Of a stretch of 64,000 nucleotides of DNA, positions 8,567 to 18,926 are shown piece after piece. The stretch comes from Prostheceraeus crozeri (Eukaryota; Platyhelminthes; Polycladida; Euryleptidae). The notes below the pieces were generated by a model. That model worked only from the letters and a program-made list of their open reading frames with translations, had not been told where the DNA came from and did no database searches. Where the stretch lies: contig CAJQUW010007244.1 in assembly GCA_907163375.1 (NCBI GenBank), positions 20,001-84,000 of the forward strand. The letters are read 5' to 3'. Every line of letters begins with the position of its first letter. Position 1 is the first letter of the stretch. A program made the translations under genes and the position numbers.

Positions 8567-11437
8567 TGAATTGAATTAATATATATAATTATATATATAT
8601 TAATAAAATATTGAATTCTGCATTTCGCTCACAGCTGCAATTTTTCGATGCTGAGATCCAAGATTGCAGCCTTTTTCAGCTCATTTATTTGACTTTCATA
8701 ATGCATAAGTGAGATTTTTATGCGATACCTCCAGTTAATGTATAAAGGACAAATTACCGAATTGCCGACTTTTCAGATGTTCGTCCTTTGACAAAGCAGA
8801 AGATTTCAAAACATGGACGTGATTTCAAAAACCACTGACTTTGTTGCGAGCGTTAATGCTAATATTGCAAAATTTGCATGTAAACTTGTAAACGATGAAG
8901 CGGTCATTGCACTTGTGCAAACAGTAGGAGATTCCGCCGACATTATACACAAATTCCGCTCTGTACTGCCATTAAAATTTACTATCATAGAAAGTTCAAA
9001 ATACATCATGGATACCCTTACATTGTGCTACATGTGTTTGACATCATACAATAACAATTTGACAGTCTTAGGCTAAATGAGAAATGTTTGACAGATCTCA
9101 TTAATCCGCCATAATCTAACGTCATTCCGAATAACTAAGGCAATGTTTTATGATCTAAAAAAATTATGAAATATGATTTTAAACATTCGAAAATATGCTC
9201 TTAAATGACCTAAAGCATAATCCATGCATAATTCATGCTAAACCAAGAATCGACAAAATGATGTTGCACGACCGGTGAAAATGAAGAATAACAATTCATT
9301 TTCTCGAAAGAAATTTGACCCCTTAGTTATAAATAAACAGAAACAACAAATTCATCAACGAGCGCTTATGTCCCTTCTATTTCGTGTTGAACACGGAGCT
9401 GAATGAAAAATATGCGACATGAAGATATTAGCACAAAAAATCAAAAGTCACCAAGGCAGACGTAAAGTGAACAAGATATCTTTCTGAACACAAAGGTCGG
9501 GTGCAGATCGTTTAATACACAATGTCTCGTAGATGAACAATAGCTGGAAAAACGAGGATATAAAACAGTCTTAAAGCGATCCAATGCGTCATCATCATTA
9601 CGAGAATATAATTGAAGATGACGAGTGATGGCCCTGGATGCTGGCCGACTAGATCGCGGTAAACAACGGTTTGCACGTGCTGTGATGACAATTAGCAACA
9701 TGCTCACGAATTCTGTCGCCAATGTTGCAAAACTAGCAATTCATATATAAAAATAGGAAAATTTGGAAGTATGACTAAATAAGACGTAACAGATGCAATA
9801 TGACAAAAATATGCAAAAATATGACATGTCATAAAAAATTACCCTACTAATAACTTACCTTCTTTGGTGCATATACAAGTGGGTCAATCTAGGCCTTTGA
9901 TATTATTTTCACATTGTGATTTATGCTTCAGCCTGTTACACTGATTTTATGAATGCATTCGAATTGAAGCTAAGCAATATTTTCAGCGGAAAGGAATTCG
10001 ATCTGTACGTAATACACAATTAACCTCAATACCGCCATCACATTGAAATTCCCTGACTCAGTAGAGTACAGATAAATAATGCTATTGTCGATAATTTCTT
10101 ATTTCTTTGTTGCAATAGGTACTTGTAAGTCAATGGCGTCAAAAATTAATAAATCAGTAAATTTATAATCCAAAAAGTAGACAATTTCCATTTGAACTAT
10201 CTCAATGCTCATGAGTCATCCAATGCCTACCGGCTTTGACTGATCATTTCTTCACCTTCGGCTTACGCTAGTAATCAATAGCAATTCTGTTGTCAATGAT
10301 TCATATCAATAATATTAACCCAGCTTGTCATCTAGTCTTACGCTAGCAGAATTATTCAGATTGACTTTGAAAGAGATCGTCACAAGTTTTACAACTTCTA
10401 GGATTGCCCATAATTGACCTAAAGATTTGTTTGTAAGCATCAGGAATAATCAGCGGGTTGTCTAAAGTGTTGTTGGAAGAGGCGATCTAGTGATAAAGTT
10501 GGTATATTCTAATTTATCAATAATGCATTGAAAGGTCGATTCATAGCAAAAATATTTTCTCTCAAAAGCATAGTGTCCATTTCCTCATTTAATAAAGATG
10601 TTTTACGTTATGAATGTGAGTATACTGGCCTATGCACTATTTTGCAATTATTGCTCATGTACAGACCGGAACATCGTCAATTTCAAAATTAGTTTCACTA
10701 ACTTACTCTGTTCACTGCAATAGCTATAGTTCCATTAATCGCTATTCCGTTGCTTTGGAAAACTGTAGCGTAAGTTAAAGTTTCCGCTAATTCGTGCAGT
10801 TGTTGGATCCTGAGGAATATATGATACATATATGAGGTATGTATAGCATATACATACCTTATATATACATATAAGGCCTACATCATGCCGAAGCTGAATA
10901 TTGATAAGCCACTTATCCGGTACCTTGAAAAAGCATTTTAGAAGTTTTCAGAATGTAGAAATAAAAGAAGCGATAGACTGGATGTGCAGCAAAGATCGGC
11001 AAGGATAAAATAATATCATCAAAAATTTTTGTTTCATTATATTTTCCAATCATACATTCTTCGCGTTTTGTATTGTAGCAAATCTAGTCTCTTTCATTTT
11101 TTCTACCCATGTCCTTCCCCACTGGCTGATTCATGTAGCGAAAAGCAGCAGGCTATTGTCTGTCAATCTGTCTATCTCACAGATTGTCAAACAATGCAGG
11201 ACTGCAGGTGCGCTAAGAAGCTAATATCTGAATAAATAATGATACGGTAATCTAAATATTTTTAGCCTTTTTTCGTACCTACGATGCTGTTAGCCTAACC
11301 AACTGCATATTGTGGGCATATTTGTAATTCCAGTGTATAAAGCTTGAATTAAAATTTTTGCGATGTTTAATGTATAGCCCTACCTAAGTTTTGATACATA
11401 CAAGAAGCCTTGCATGACTTAACTGCTTTCTTTGGTT
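8567..11437. other. No gene or element recognised
   Basis: AT-rich sequence between PLE-2 and the BEL element. The longest plausible small ORF is 8813-9076 (+, 87 codons, ATG in good context) with no recognisable motif. A short inverted repeat with TATGTATA character lies near 10825-10875. I saw no RT, transposase, tRNA or long inverted repeat here. Confidence 0.5.
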
Positions 11438-11612
11438 TGTAAATAAAAACAACGTCTTTCGTGCATAGACTTATGCAGACTGTATTAAGTCAAGCTGTTT
11501 TGACCAGCTAACTCAAAATTCAAAACAAGATAACATAGAGCATGAGCCTACAGGCTAGGAGGCAAAGATATCCTAGTCCCAGATATCCACACAAAATAGA
11601 TATTTCACTACA
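11438..11612 (-). repeat. BEL LTR, left copy (minus orientation)
   Basis: A 175-bp LTR that starts TGTAGTGAAA and ends in ACA when read on the minus strand. It nearly matches the right copy at 16082-16256; the end reads TATTTACA here and TTAATTACA there. The adjacent purine run on the minus strand (11613-11626, AATTCGGGGAG) is the polypurine tract, so this is the 3' LTR of the minus-strand integrase segment. Confidence 0.85.
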
Positions 11613-11627
11613 CTCCCCGAATTTTTG

Positions 11628-12807
11628 CTAGTCCAAAATTCCTCCATCGTTCCTTTCCTCGTAAGCCTCTACCGGAACAACATGTTGTAAAGGTCGCCGC
11701 ACAGTTTCGAGCTTCTTACCAGACTTACAACGAATCAAAATTGATCGAATAACATTATCTCGACTCTTTATTACTTTTTCAACTCTCCCCGATTTCCATT
11801 TTAAACGAGGGACCTTATCCTCCTTTAAAATAACTATCTGGCCTACTTTTGGTTCAATCGAAACACCTCGAGCAATTTTCATACTCCTCTCTCTTAAAGA
11901 CATAATGTATGAACTTTTCCATTCCCTCCAAAAATGATTTAGTAAATCGCTGTAATCTCTAATGATATCACGCATACTAAATGAACCCCCCTGATAATTC
12001 TCAAGTGTAGGCTCTTTAATTAACCTTTGGAGGATCAGAAAATGGGAAGGCGTTATAACTTCTTCAATTTCATCTGCTACGTATGACAAAGGACGAGAGT
12101 TTAAAATTCCTTCTATCTCAACAACCACCGTCTCTAACTCATAAAAGTCAACTAGCCTATTCTTGAGTGATTTAAATATGCTTCTTTTGATATCTTTTAT
12201 TAACCTTTCATAAAAGCCTCCCATCCACGGAGCATACTCGCAGATGAAATCCCACTTTATCCTCTTATTCGATATATATTGTTGACATTCCTCATTTTCT
12301 GATACACACTTCAATGTTGAAAATGCTTTCTTAAAGGTACTAAAATTATCGCTTATAAGATGATGTATTCCTCTCCTTGACACGAATCGTGTTAGTACCT
12401 TTATAAAACCCTTTGTTGACAAATCTTGCGACAGCTCTAACTGTATTGCTCTTGTAGTTGTACAAGTGAACAAACATATGTATGACTTAAGTCTCTCCTC
12501 CCCCTTGCGGTAGAATAATGGACCTCAATAATCTAATCCGCAAGTTGCGAAGGCTCTCGACATTTTCAGTCTGTGTTGAGGTAAGTCACTTGTACTCTTC
12601 TGTAAATACGGCATTCCTTGGACTCGGTTGCACCAATGACACTTCCGAATTAATTTTTTGACTGTCTGATGGCCATGCACTAGCCAAAATCGTTCCCGTA
12701 TTTTTGCAAGTGTCATAGATGCTCCCCCATGCAATGTCCCCTCTACATGAGTTGACATAACTATCAAAGATGTGAATCTTAAATCTTTTGGTAGAAGTAT
12801 CGGGCAA
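11628..12807 (-). pseudogene. BEL/Pao pol, integrase part
   Basis: Minus strand. The upstream portion (about 12525-12807) carries the zinc-binding integrase N-terminal pattern: HVEGTLHGG, then VHGHQTVKKLI and CHWCNR. After a short break near 12480-12525 the rest (11628-12473) covers the catalytic core and C terminus: RFVSRRG, LISDNFSTF with the second catalytic Asp, WMGGFYERLIK with the catalytic Glu, ILNSRPL, and a C-terminal chromatin/DNA-binding region with KVGQIVILKED typical of BEL/Pao integrases. The first catalytic Asp region is lost or disrupted. It would join LTR DNA to the genome. It is separated from its own RT, which lies on the other strand. Confidence 0.85.
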
Positions 12808-12841
12808 TTTTCGTTATATGTTAAGAAAAGAATACCAAAAG

Positions 12842-12934
12842 AATTTTGAGTTAGCTGGTCAAAACAGCTTGACTTAATACAGTCTGCATAAGTCTATGCA
12901 CGAAAGACGTTGTTTTTAATTACATGGCGCCCAA
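12842..12934 (+). repeat. BEL partial 5' LTR (plus) and primer-binding site
   Basis: The last 83 bases of the LTR in plus orientation end in TTAATTACA at 12924, followed by the primer-binding site start TGGCGCCCA (12925-12933), complementary to the 3' end expected of a tRNA primer. The upstream half of this LTR is missing and is replaced by the inverted integrase segment. Confidence 0.8.
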
Positions 12935-13351
12935 AGTAAAAAATATCTAATAAAATGGAAAAAGGAGGCAATCATCAGTCAAAATGGTATTAGTGATTCA
13001 TTCATGATGATAATGGTTATTCATAAGCAATAATGAAAAATAACACGGACTGTTGAAATATGACGGTATCAATCATTTACATTGGAAACATGCAGACTCA
13101 AGTTTTCACAAAAGGACATTAGTAAGATAAGATATATTCTATGTTCTGATAAGTCTTTCTTTCATCATTCTTTGCAAATTTAACTTATAATAATAGGACA
13201 ATAATAATGGGGAACACATTCAAATTCTTATTCTTAAATAGGTTAAATTTACAACCCTTGTAAGAGAGATTGACTTATTCAGGCCATAATTCATTCTGAT
13301 AAGTATGCCATTTATTTTGATTTTAGCTTCTTACCAGACTGTTATAACATT
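12935..13351 (+). other. BEL 5' leader, non-coding
   Basis: About 415 bases of AT-rich sequence lie between the primer site and the gag start codon. No ORF or repeat was recognised. This length is normal for a retrotransposon leader, which would carry packaging signals. Confidence 0.6.
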
Positions 13352-14536
13352 ATGTCATTTGATTTAGATAGAAGTCTTAAGCAACGTTCACGAATCAGGG
13401 CTGCAGTAACGAAACTCATAACCAGGATAAACTCCATCATATCTAAAGATGGGTCCGATATTGAGTTGCAAACAGTTGAAGACATGTTGGTTGCAAAATT
13501 CAACAGTCTTAGAATCTTAGATGAACAAATTCTTAATGAAATTGATGAAGATAAGGTTGAAGTTGAAATGGACGAAACCGTTCATTGTGAAGTCAAAGTT
13601 AATACAACCCTACAAATGATTCGAAGTAGAATTAAAGAAAAATTAAAAAATTCTAATGCAATTAAAACTGAAAATAGTGTTAAGTTACCTAAGTTACAAC
13701 TTCCAACGTTTGGTGGTTCCAAGGCTGAGTGGATTTCCTTTTGGGATACATTCGTAACAACGATAATGAATAATAGCTCATTATCAGCTGTTCAAAAATT
13801 TGCTTACTTTCAATCATGTCTCACCGGAGACGCAAAAGCTGCTGTTTCGGGTTTAACTTTAACGGAGGATAATTTTGACACTGCTGTTAATATCTTAAAA
13901 GAGAGATTTGGGTCAAGTGAAGCGGTTCAGAGAGAACACATTAGAAAATTGACTGATATTCCTATTCCCACTGGCACTGTTCATACTACAAGAAAATTTC
14001 ATGATGAAATGGTAATTCATAAAAGGAGTCTCAGTGCTCTGGATGTGGAACCACATGAATATGAGGTAGTTATACTACCAAATCTCCTTAGTAAGTTGCC
14101 AGAACAAATGAAAACAAATATTTTGTCAAAATCATATGATAGATTTGGTGGCTTAAAAACATTAAACCAATTTTTAACAGTTTTGTCTTTAGAAATAGCC
14201 ATAAGAGAAATTATAAAAGATGATTTTTCTAATGTCAAGCCTGTCAAAGCAGCTAATTCTGATCGGGAAGGATCTGCCGTAGCCTTACAATCGACAGGAA
14301 AAATCATTAAACAAAATTCACGAGATGGTAGTAATATTTTCTGCACCTACTGCACCGGAAATCATTTGTCGATAAAATGTCCGAAGGTTTCAGCTGCAGT
14401 TGATCGTAAGGAATTTCTTAGGAAAAATAAACGTTGTTTTTCTTGTCTGAGAGCCAATCACTCAATATACGCTTGTAGGGATAAGAAACAGTGTAATACT
14501 AGGGCCTACTATATGCAAAAATGGCTTTCACCATAA
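13352..14536 (+). CDS. BEL/Pao gag polyprotein
   Basis: ATG-initiated ORF of 394 codons after the leader. Residues 1-110 are helical and charged. The core begins with KLPKLQLPTFGG and WISFWDTF, the hallmark of the BEL/Pao gag-associated domain (DUF1759 type), and continues for about 150 residues. Two CCHC zinc knuckles follow (C-x2-C-x4-H-x4-C, CTYCTGNHLSIKC at about 330 and CFSCLRANHSIYAC at about 362), which bind RNA. The ORF stops at 14536, but a third knuckle (CKNGFHHNSVC) continues in the next frame from about 14514, so one base shift near 14500 separates gag from pol in this copy. Confidence 0.88.
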   Translation: MSFDLDRSLKQRSRIRAAVTKLITRINSIISKDGSDIELQTVEDMLVAKFNSLRILDEQILNEIDEDKVEVEMDETVHCEVKVNTTLQMIRSRIKEKLKNSNAIKTENSVKLPKLQLPTFGGSKAEWISFWDTFVTTIMNNSSLSAVQKFAYFQSCLTGDAKAAVSGLTLTEDNFDTAVNILKERFGSSEAVQREHIRKLTDIPIPTGTVHTTRKFHDEMVIHKRSLSALDVEPHEYEVVILPNLLSKLPEQMKTNILSKSYDRFGGLKTLNQFLTVLSLEIAIREIIKDDFSNVKPVKAANSDREGSAVALQSTGKIIKQNSRDGSNIFCTYCTGNHLSIKCPKVSAAVDRKEFLRKNKRCFSCLRANHSIYACRDKKQCNTRAYYMQKWLSP

Positions 14537-16040
14537 TAGTGTTTGTCGAAATTTTACAGATTTCCGGAATCCTATTAATAAAAATGACAATGAAAGAAAA
14601 TTCTCAATAAATCGAAATTCTAGTCATAAAGAATGCAAGTTAGATGTTGCTACTTGTTACGCGGACACGTCCTCAGTGACAGTTTTATTAACTGGTGCCT
14701 GTGCTGTTGCATTACCTACTGCAAAAGCTATAGTTGGTTCTCCTGACGGTAAAAGGAACCTTTTAGTTCGGGTTATTCTAGATACTGCTAGTAACAGAAC
14801 TTATATAAGACAAGATATTTGCGAACAACTTGGACTGAGAGGAAACTTTATTGGAAAACTGAACGTTAATCTTTTTGCATCGGATAGCTGTAAACAACAG
14901 GATACCTATGAAGTTGAATTTGATATAAGGAAGTTGGGTTCTGCGTTACATGATAATATAGACTTAAAGGGTAATATCGTTCCACATATATGCAACTTTC
15001 GGCAAATTGTCAAAGTAGACACCTATCCTCATTTGTGTGAACTAGATTTAGCAGATCAATATGACCCGCGTGATGAAGATTTTGACATAGGAATTCTTAT
15101 TGGGTCTGATCAGTATTATGACATCGTAATGGGTGCAGTAATAAGAGGTTCATATGGACCTGTTGCTTTAGAAAGCAAATTAGGATGGGTGATCCACGGA
15201 AAATTAAGTAGGAAATTAGAGGATGATATCAAACGGAAGGATTCCGATTGTTCAACTTTCATATGTTATGATGATGCAGATGATCATGACTCCAAAACTT
15301 TAACTAGAGAATTACAAAAGTTTTGGGATCTGGAACACATAGGTATCAAACCCGATGACACCTATAAACAAATCGATACTATGCGAACTTTTCGAAACGG
15401 GCGTTATACCGTCTCGCTTCCATGGAAAATGGATAGAGACCGTGTAGCACACATGTTACAGGACAATTTTCCAGTGGCTGAACGTCTTTTATGCAATTAC
15501 TTAAAACATCTTAAAAGGAAACCTAAACTTTTGTCAGAATATAACGATATTTTTCAAGATTACCTGGAGAAGGGAATAATTGAGCCTATACCTAAAGCAA
15601 CAAGTTTTCAGGAAAATAAAATAATTCATTATCTGTCTGATAGAGCAATTTTAAGACCAGAAGCTGCATCAACTAAAGTAGGAATTGTGTTCAATGCATC
15701 ACGACAAGCTAAAGGCTCGTTGTCAATAAATGATTGTCTGTTACAGGGTGAATGCAAAATGCCACAAATTGCTACGTTATTGATGAATTTTCGGAATAAT
15801 AATATAGCCATAATATCAGATATTGAAAAAGCGTTTTTGCAAATCAAAATCAAAGATCGAGATGCATTACGTTTTTTATGGGTAGATAATCCGTATTCAA
15901 CTAATACCAGAATTATTATCTTACGACACAGCTCCTTAGTTTTTGGTCTCAATTGTTCACCAGCACTTTTAGAGATAGTACTGCAAAGACATCTTGGAAA
16001 ATACTCAAAAAATTATCCTAAGATGATATCAAAATTAAAA
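14514..16040 (+). pseudogene. BEL/Pao pol: protease and N-terminal reverse transcriptase, truncated
   Basis: The frame continues from the third zinc knuckle without a stop to 16040; no ATG is needed because it would be made as gag-pol. The aspartic protease (A17 type) is at about 14740-15190: VRVILDTASNRTYIR with the catalytic Asp, and SKLGWVIHG near its end. RT begins near 15300 (LQKFWDLEHIGI), with SLPWK, GIVFNASRQ and SDIEKAFLQIKI carrying the first catalytic Asp. Sequence ends before the YVDD motif where the LTR palindrome is joined, so it cannot be functional. The frame otherwise lacks stops, which points to recent rearrangement. Confidence 0.85.
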
Positions 16041-16100
16041 GACGTTGTTTTTAATTACATGGCGCCCAACGTGGGGCGCCATGTAATTAAAAACAACGTC
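16041..16100. repeat. LTR-end/primer-site palindrome
   Basis: Two perfect 27-base inverted arms (16041-16067 and 16074-16100) around a 6-base centre. Each arm holds the last LTR bases (GACGTTG to TTACA) and the first primer-site bases (TGGCGCCC). It marks a head-to-head join of two BEL 5' LTR/primer-site ends. Confidence 0.9.
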
Positions 16101-16270
16101 TTTCGTGCATAGACTTATGCAGACTGTATTAAGTCAAGCTGTTTTGACCAGCTAACTCAAAATTCAAAACAAGATAACATAGAGCATGAGCCTACAGGCT
16201 AGGAGGCAAAGATATCCTAGTCCCAGATATCCACACAAAATAGATATTTCACTACACTCCCCGAATTTTC
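16082..16270 (-). repeat. BEL LTR, right copy, flanked by both primer site and polypurine tract
   Basis: Full 175-bp LTR in minus orientation (16082-16256). On the minus strand it is preceded by the polypurine tract (16257-16270) and followed by the primer site. The order PPT-LTR-primer site is that of a one-LTR circle or tandem junction, not of a normal provirus end. About 10 further bases matching internal sequence extend to 16278 before unrelated DNA begins. Confidence 0.85.
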
Positions 16271-16278
16271 ACTAGTTT

Positions 16279-18234
16279 TTAATTTAGCCTAATTGCTAGG
16301 AAGCAGTAAAAGTAGCATGGTAGAAGTCTAAATCGAAAAATTCGTGTGACTAGATATATTTACGGTGTAGGCCTACGCATATTTCTCTAAAAAATAACAT
16401 ATTTTCATCATAAAAAATAAAATGATACAAAATGATATCATTGCCGAATGCCGATCATAGATGCTCAGTGAAGGAAATACTAATATAAATGGCAACATGT
16501 GGCAGTTACTATTCAGTACTCAATGCACAGAATGGAGAATACAATTACAGATATGCTATTCATCTCATATGTTTGTGACAGGTTTCATACTAAATAAGTA
16601 GGCTACATGTCATCACTAGGGGGATGATAACATTAAGATAAAGCTATCTTAAAAATGCTATCGCAGGTCTGCTACTCATGTGAAGGCAGATCTGTAAGCT
16701 TTGCAGACAGTAAACAGAAAACAATCTCGTTGAAAAGAAAACAATTAATTATTTCGCACCTGCAGACAACCTCTAGAAAATGGAACCATTAATATCATTG
16801 AACTCAATTCACGTTTAGAATCGGTTACTTATTCCACAATTTGAGCCATACAACATAGGCCTACACGTATATGGACATTTGTAACTCCTAGTCATTTCAC
16901 GAGGTGGGAGGACTTGACTGCATTGATCATTTTCCATTCAATTGGTAATATGATTTGAACATTCTCCACGTTTTTTAAACATGTAAATGTACTACGACTC
17001 AATGATGCTACCATAGAGTAGGCCTACTACTCACTTTGCAACTGACGACATTAGATAGATCGATCGAGCACACAATTTTTGAAAATTGAATGATAAAAAT
17101 GTATTTTTCATTGTGAGTATTGCATATTTGAGAAATATCCAGATCTCCAAGTATGAGAGAAACAATTTTTCCAGTGAAAGTGTGCATCGTGGAGTTTTCG
17201 GTTCGATTAGACGGCAAAGTGGATTGCTCAATAGAATTGGATCGACAACAAGACAACAAAGCTGTAGAATCAATTTGTCCCATACTCGATCGGCAGTGAC
17301 ATGCGAAAGGACATTTATGATGAAATACAGAGAAGGATATCGGAGGGAATTTCGAAACCAATATCAAGATACGATAAAGATGAATCAGTTGATGATGCCA
17401 CTCGACATTGATGCAAGTGATGAAGGGAAAGATTCGTCCTGTTGCAGATCTTCGTTGCGTGAATGGCTTTGTATCAAATCATCCCGGAAAGTCAGTTGTT
17501 TGTAATTCAGAAGAATAGGTGAGAACGTGTTGAGTGGTTGATCTGCGTAAGGAGTATAACCAAACTCACGCGCACCGATTCTTATGAAATATCAGATGTC
17601 GAACACAGAACAAACTATCTGACAGGTCTCGGCTTTGGTTTGAGCAGCGCACTGAAAATCATGTCAAGCATATTAACCAAAGTATTATGAATGAGCGATT
17701 CTGTTCATTGTTCTGAGAAGGCACGGATCATTATTTAGATGACTTGGGTATTGTCTATTGTCTCTAGTGAGCTGCTGATCTCTCATCTTAACAGGTTAAC
17801 CAAAAGGTTATCGATGGGGTCCGAATCCTTGGTCTTCAGGTTGACCGGAAAGCCGACAATCAATTTTATAAGGGACGAGGAAATCACCCCAGAATTAATG
17901 AAGTAGACAGCAGACACGAACTTTTCTCAATCTGTGATGCGTATCTACCCTGATTGTGGATGATCACGTATCGCATGTAGATTTATCATGTGCTCAAATG
18001 GTCTTGTAGTTTGCTGTCTGTCATGAAGTGCATGATGTGGATTTGGAACACTTCAATCTTTTTCAACAAGTTTTTTTCCATGTCATGGCGTCTTTAGCTG
18101 TTGCGTACATGAGAGTTGGCAAAACATAACTTGGTGTGAGTGTGCATTATCATGACTGTGTCGGTTGCTTATGATATGTTTCTTTAAATGCATTCCAGGC
18201 ATTGCAGATGCGATTTTCGACTGCTTTAATATCG
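16279..18234. other. No gene or element recognised
   Basis: AT-rich DNA. It contains three copies of TAGGCCTA (about 16365, 16855 and 17019). The overlapping ORFs at 17008-17505 on both strands have no recognisable motif, and a weak LINE-like peptide near 17815-17900 is too short to call. Confidence 0.5.
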
Positions 18235-18439
18235 TAAGGCCTCAGCCACACTACAAGCTTTTCCAAGCGTTTCCGAGCAAAGCGTTTTGCAGCAAATATA
18301 AAGTCATCATTACAGCAGTTACAGAATGCCACATTGCGAGCAAAGCAAACCAGAGCGATTAATACCTTGCGGACATATGTTTGCTCCGTACGCTCCGTGC
18401 GCTCGTGTTTGCTTTGCTTTCAGTGTGGCTGAGGCCTTA
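18235..18439. mobile_element. Palindromic MITE, family 1 copy a
   Basis: A 205-bp element with terminal inverted repeats TAAGGCCTCAGCCACACT and AGTGTGGCTGAGGCCTTA. The interior is rich in GCAAAGC/GCTTTGC blocks that can also pair. A second copy lies at 35545-35745. It is non-coding and would depend on an unidentified transposase. Confidence 0.85.
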
Positions 18440-18926
18440 AGGTCGCTGCTTGATTGTGAAACTGTCTCCAAGTCTAATCAGTGATTGCTAAACTGACTCT
18501 CTAATGTACCTGTATATAGGCAGGATGACAATCATGCATTTTGGAGAATTTATTATTACACTGTTCAACATAAAAATTGTTTCTGGCTAAAAGACATTGT
18601 TTCTCGGTAAATCAAGTGCGCTGATCACGAATTTGAACTTAGTTTTTGTCCTTGACCTCTAGTTTTCTTTCTATACATGTACATGTTTTTTATGTCCACA
18701 AGTCGGTTCATACCTTAAGTCTCAGATATTCTAACTTGCGCCTGAACGTTCATCTCGGCATTGCGTGCACTAGCACCACTGATGACGTAATTGTCACGTG
18801 CCATTGAGACGCACGCGCACACAGGCTTGCTAGACGGTGGAACACAGCTCACCCGAGCAAACCCTTACATTGAAATCTAACGACACAAGTCGATCCATTT
18901 TAGAGTTTTATGATTTTCGTCGCAAC

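Larger units (their letters stand above)
11438..16278. mobile_element. Rearranged BEL/Pao LTR retrotransposon
   Basis: One element family in a scrambled layout. Left: a 175-bp minus-oriented LTR (11438-11612), its polypurine tract, and the integrase end of pol, also minus (11628-12807). Centre: a partial plus-oriented LTR (12842-12924), primer site, leader, gag and protease-RT, all plus, cut off in RT at about 16040. Right: a 28-bp plus-oriented LTR end and primer site joined head-to-head to a minus-oriented primer site and full 175-bp LTR (16082-16256), followed by polypurine-tract sequence. RNase H and the start of integrase are missing. Joining of LTR ends into internal sequence resembles autointegration products; later inversion is the alternative. 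Confidence 0.8.

Noticed and set aside
8813..9076. Small ORF of 87 codons with good ATG context
   Set aside because: No motif, no neighbouring exon signal that can be supported, and an antisense ORF of similar length overlaps.
17086..17505. 139-codon ORF and overlapping antisense ORFs
   Set aside because: Composition and overlap on both strands look like chance; no domain recognised.
17815..17900. Peptide resembling the VRILGL segment of LINE RTs (+)
   Set aside because: Only about 20 residues match, with no second RT motif in order nearby.
18837..18926. N-terminal extension of the transposase-like ORF
   Set aside because: It would begin with GTG; the first ATG in a favourable context is 18927, just before the conserved cysteine region.
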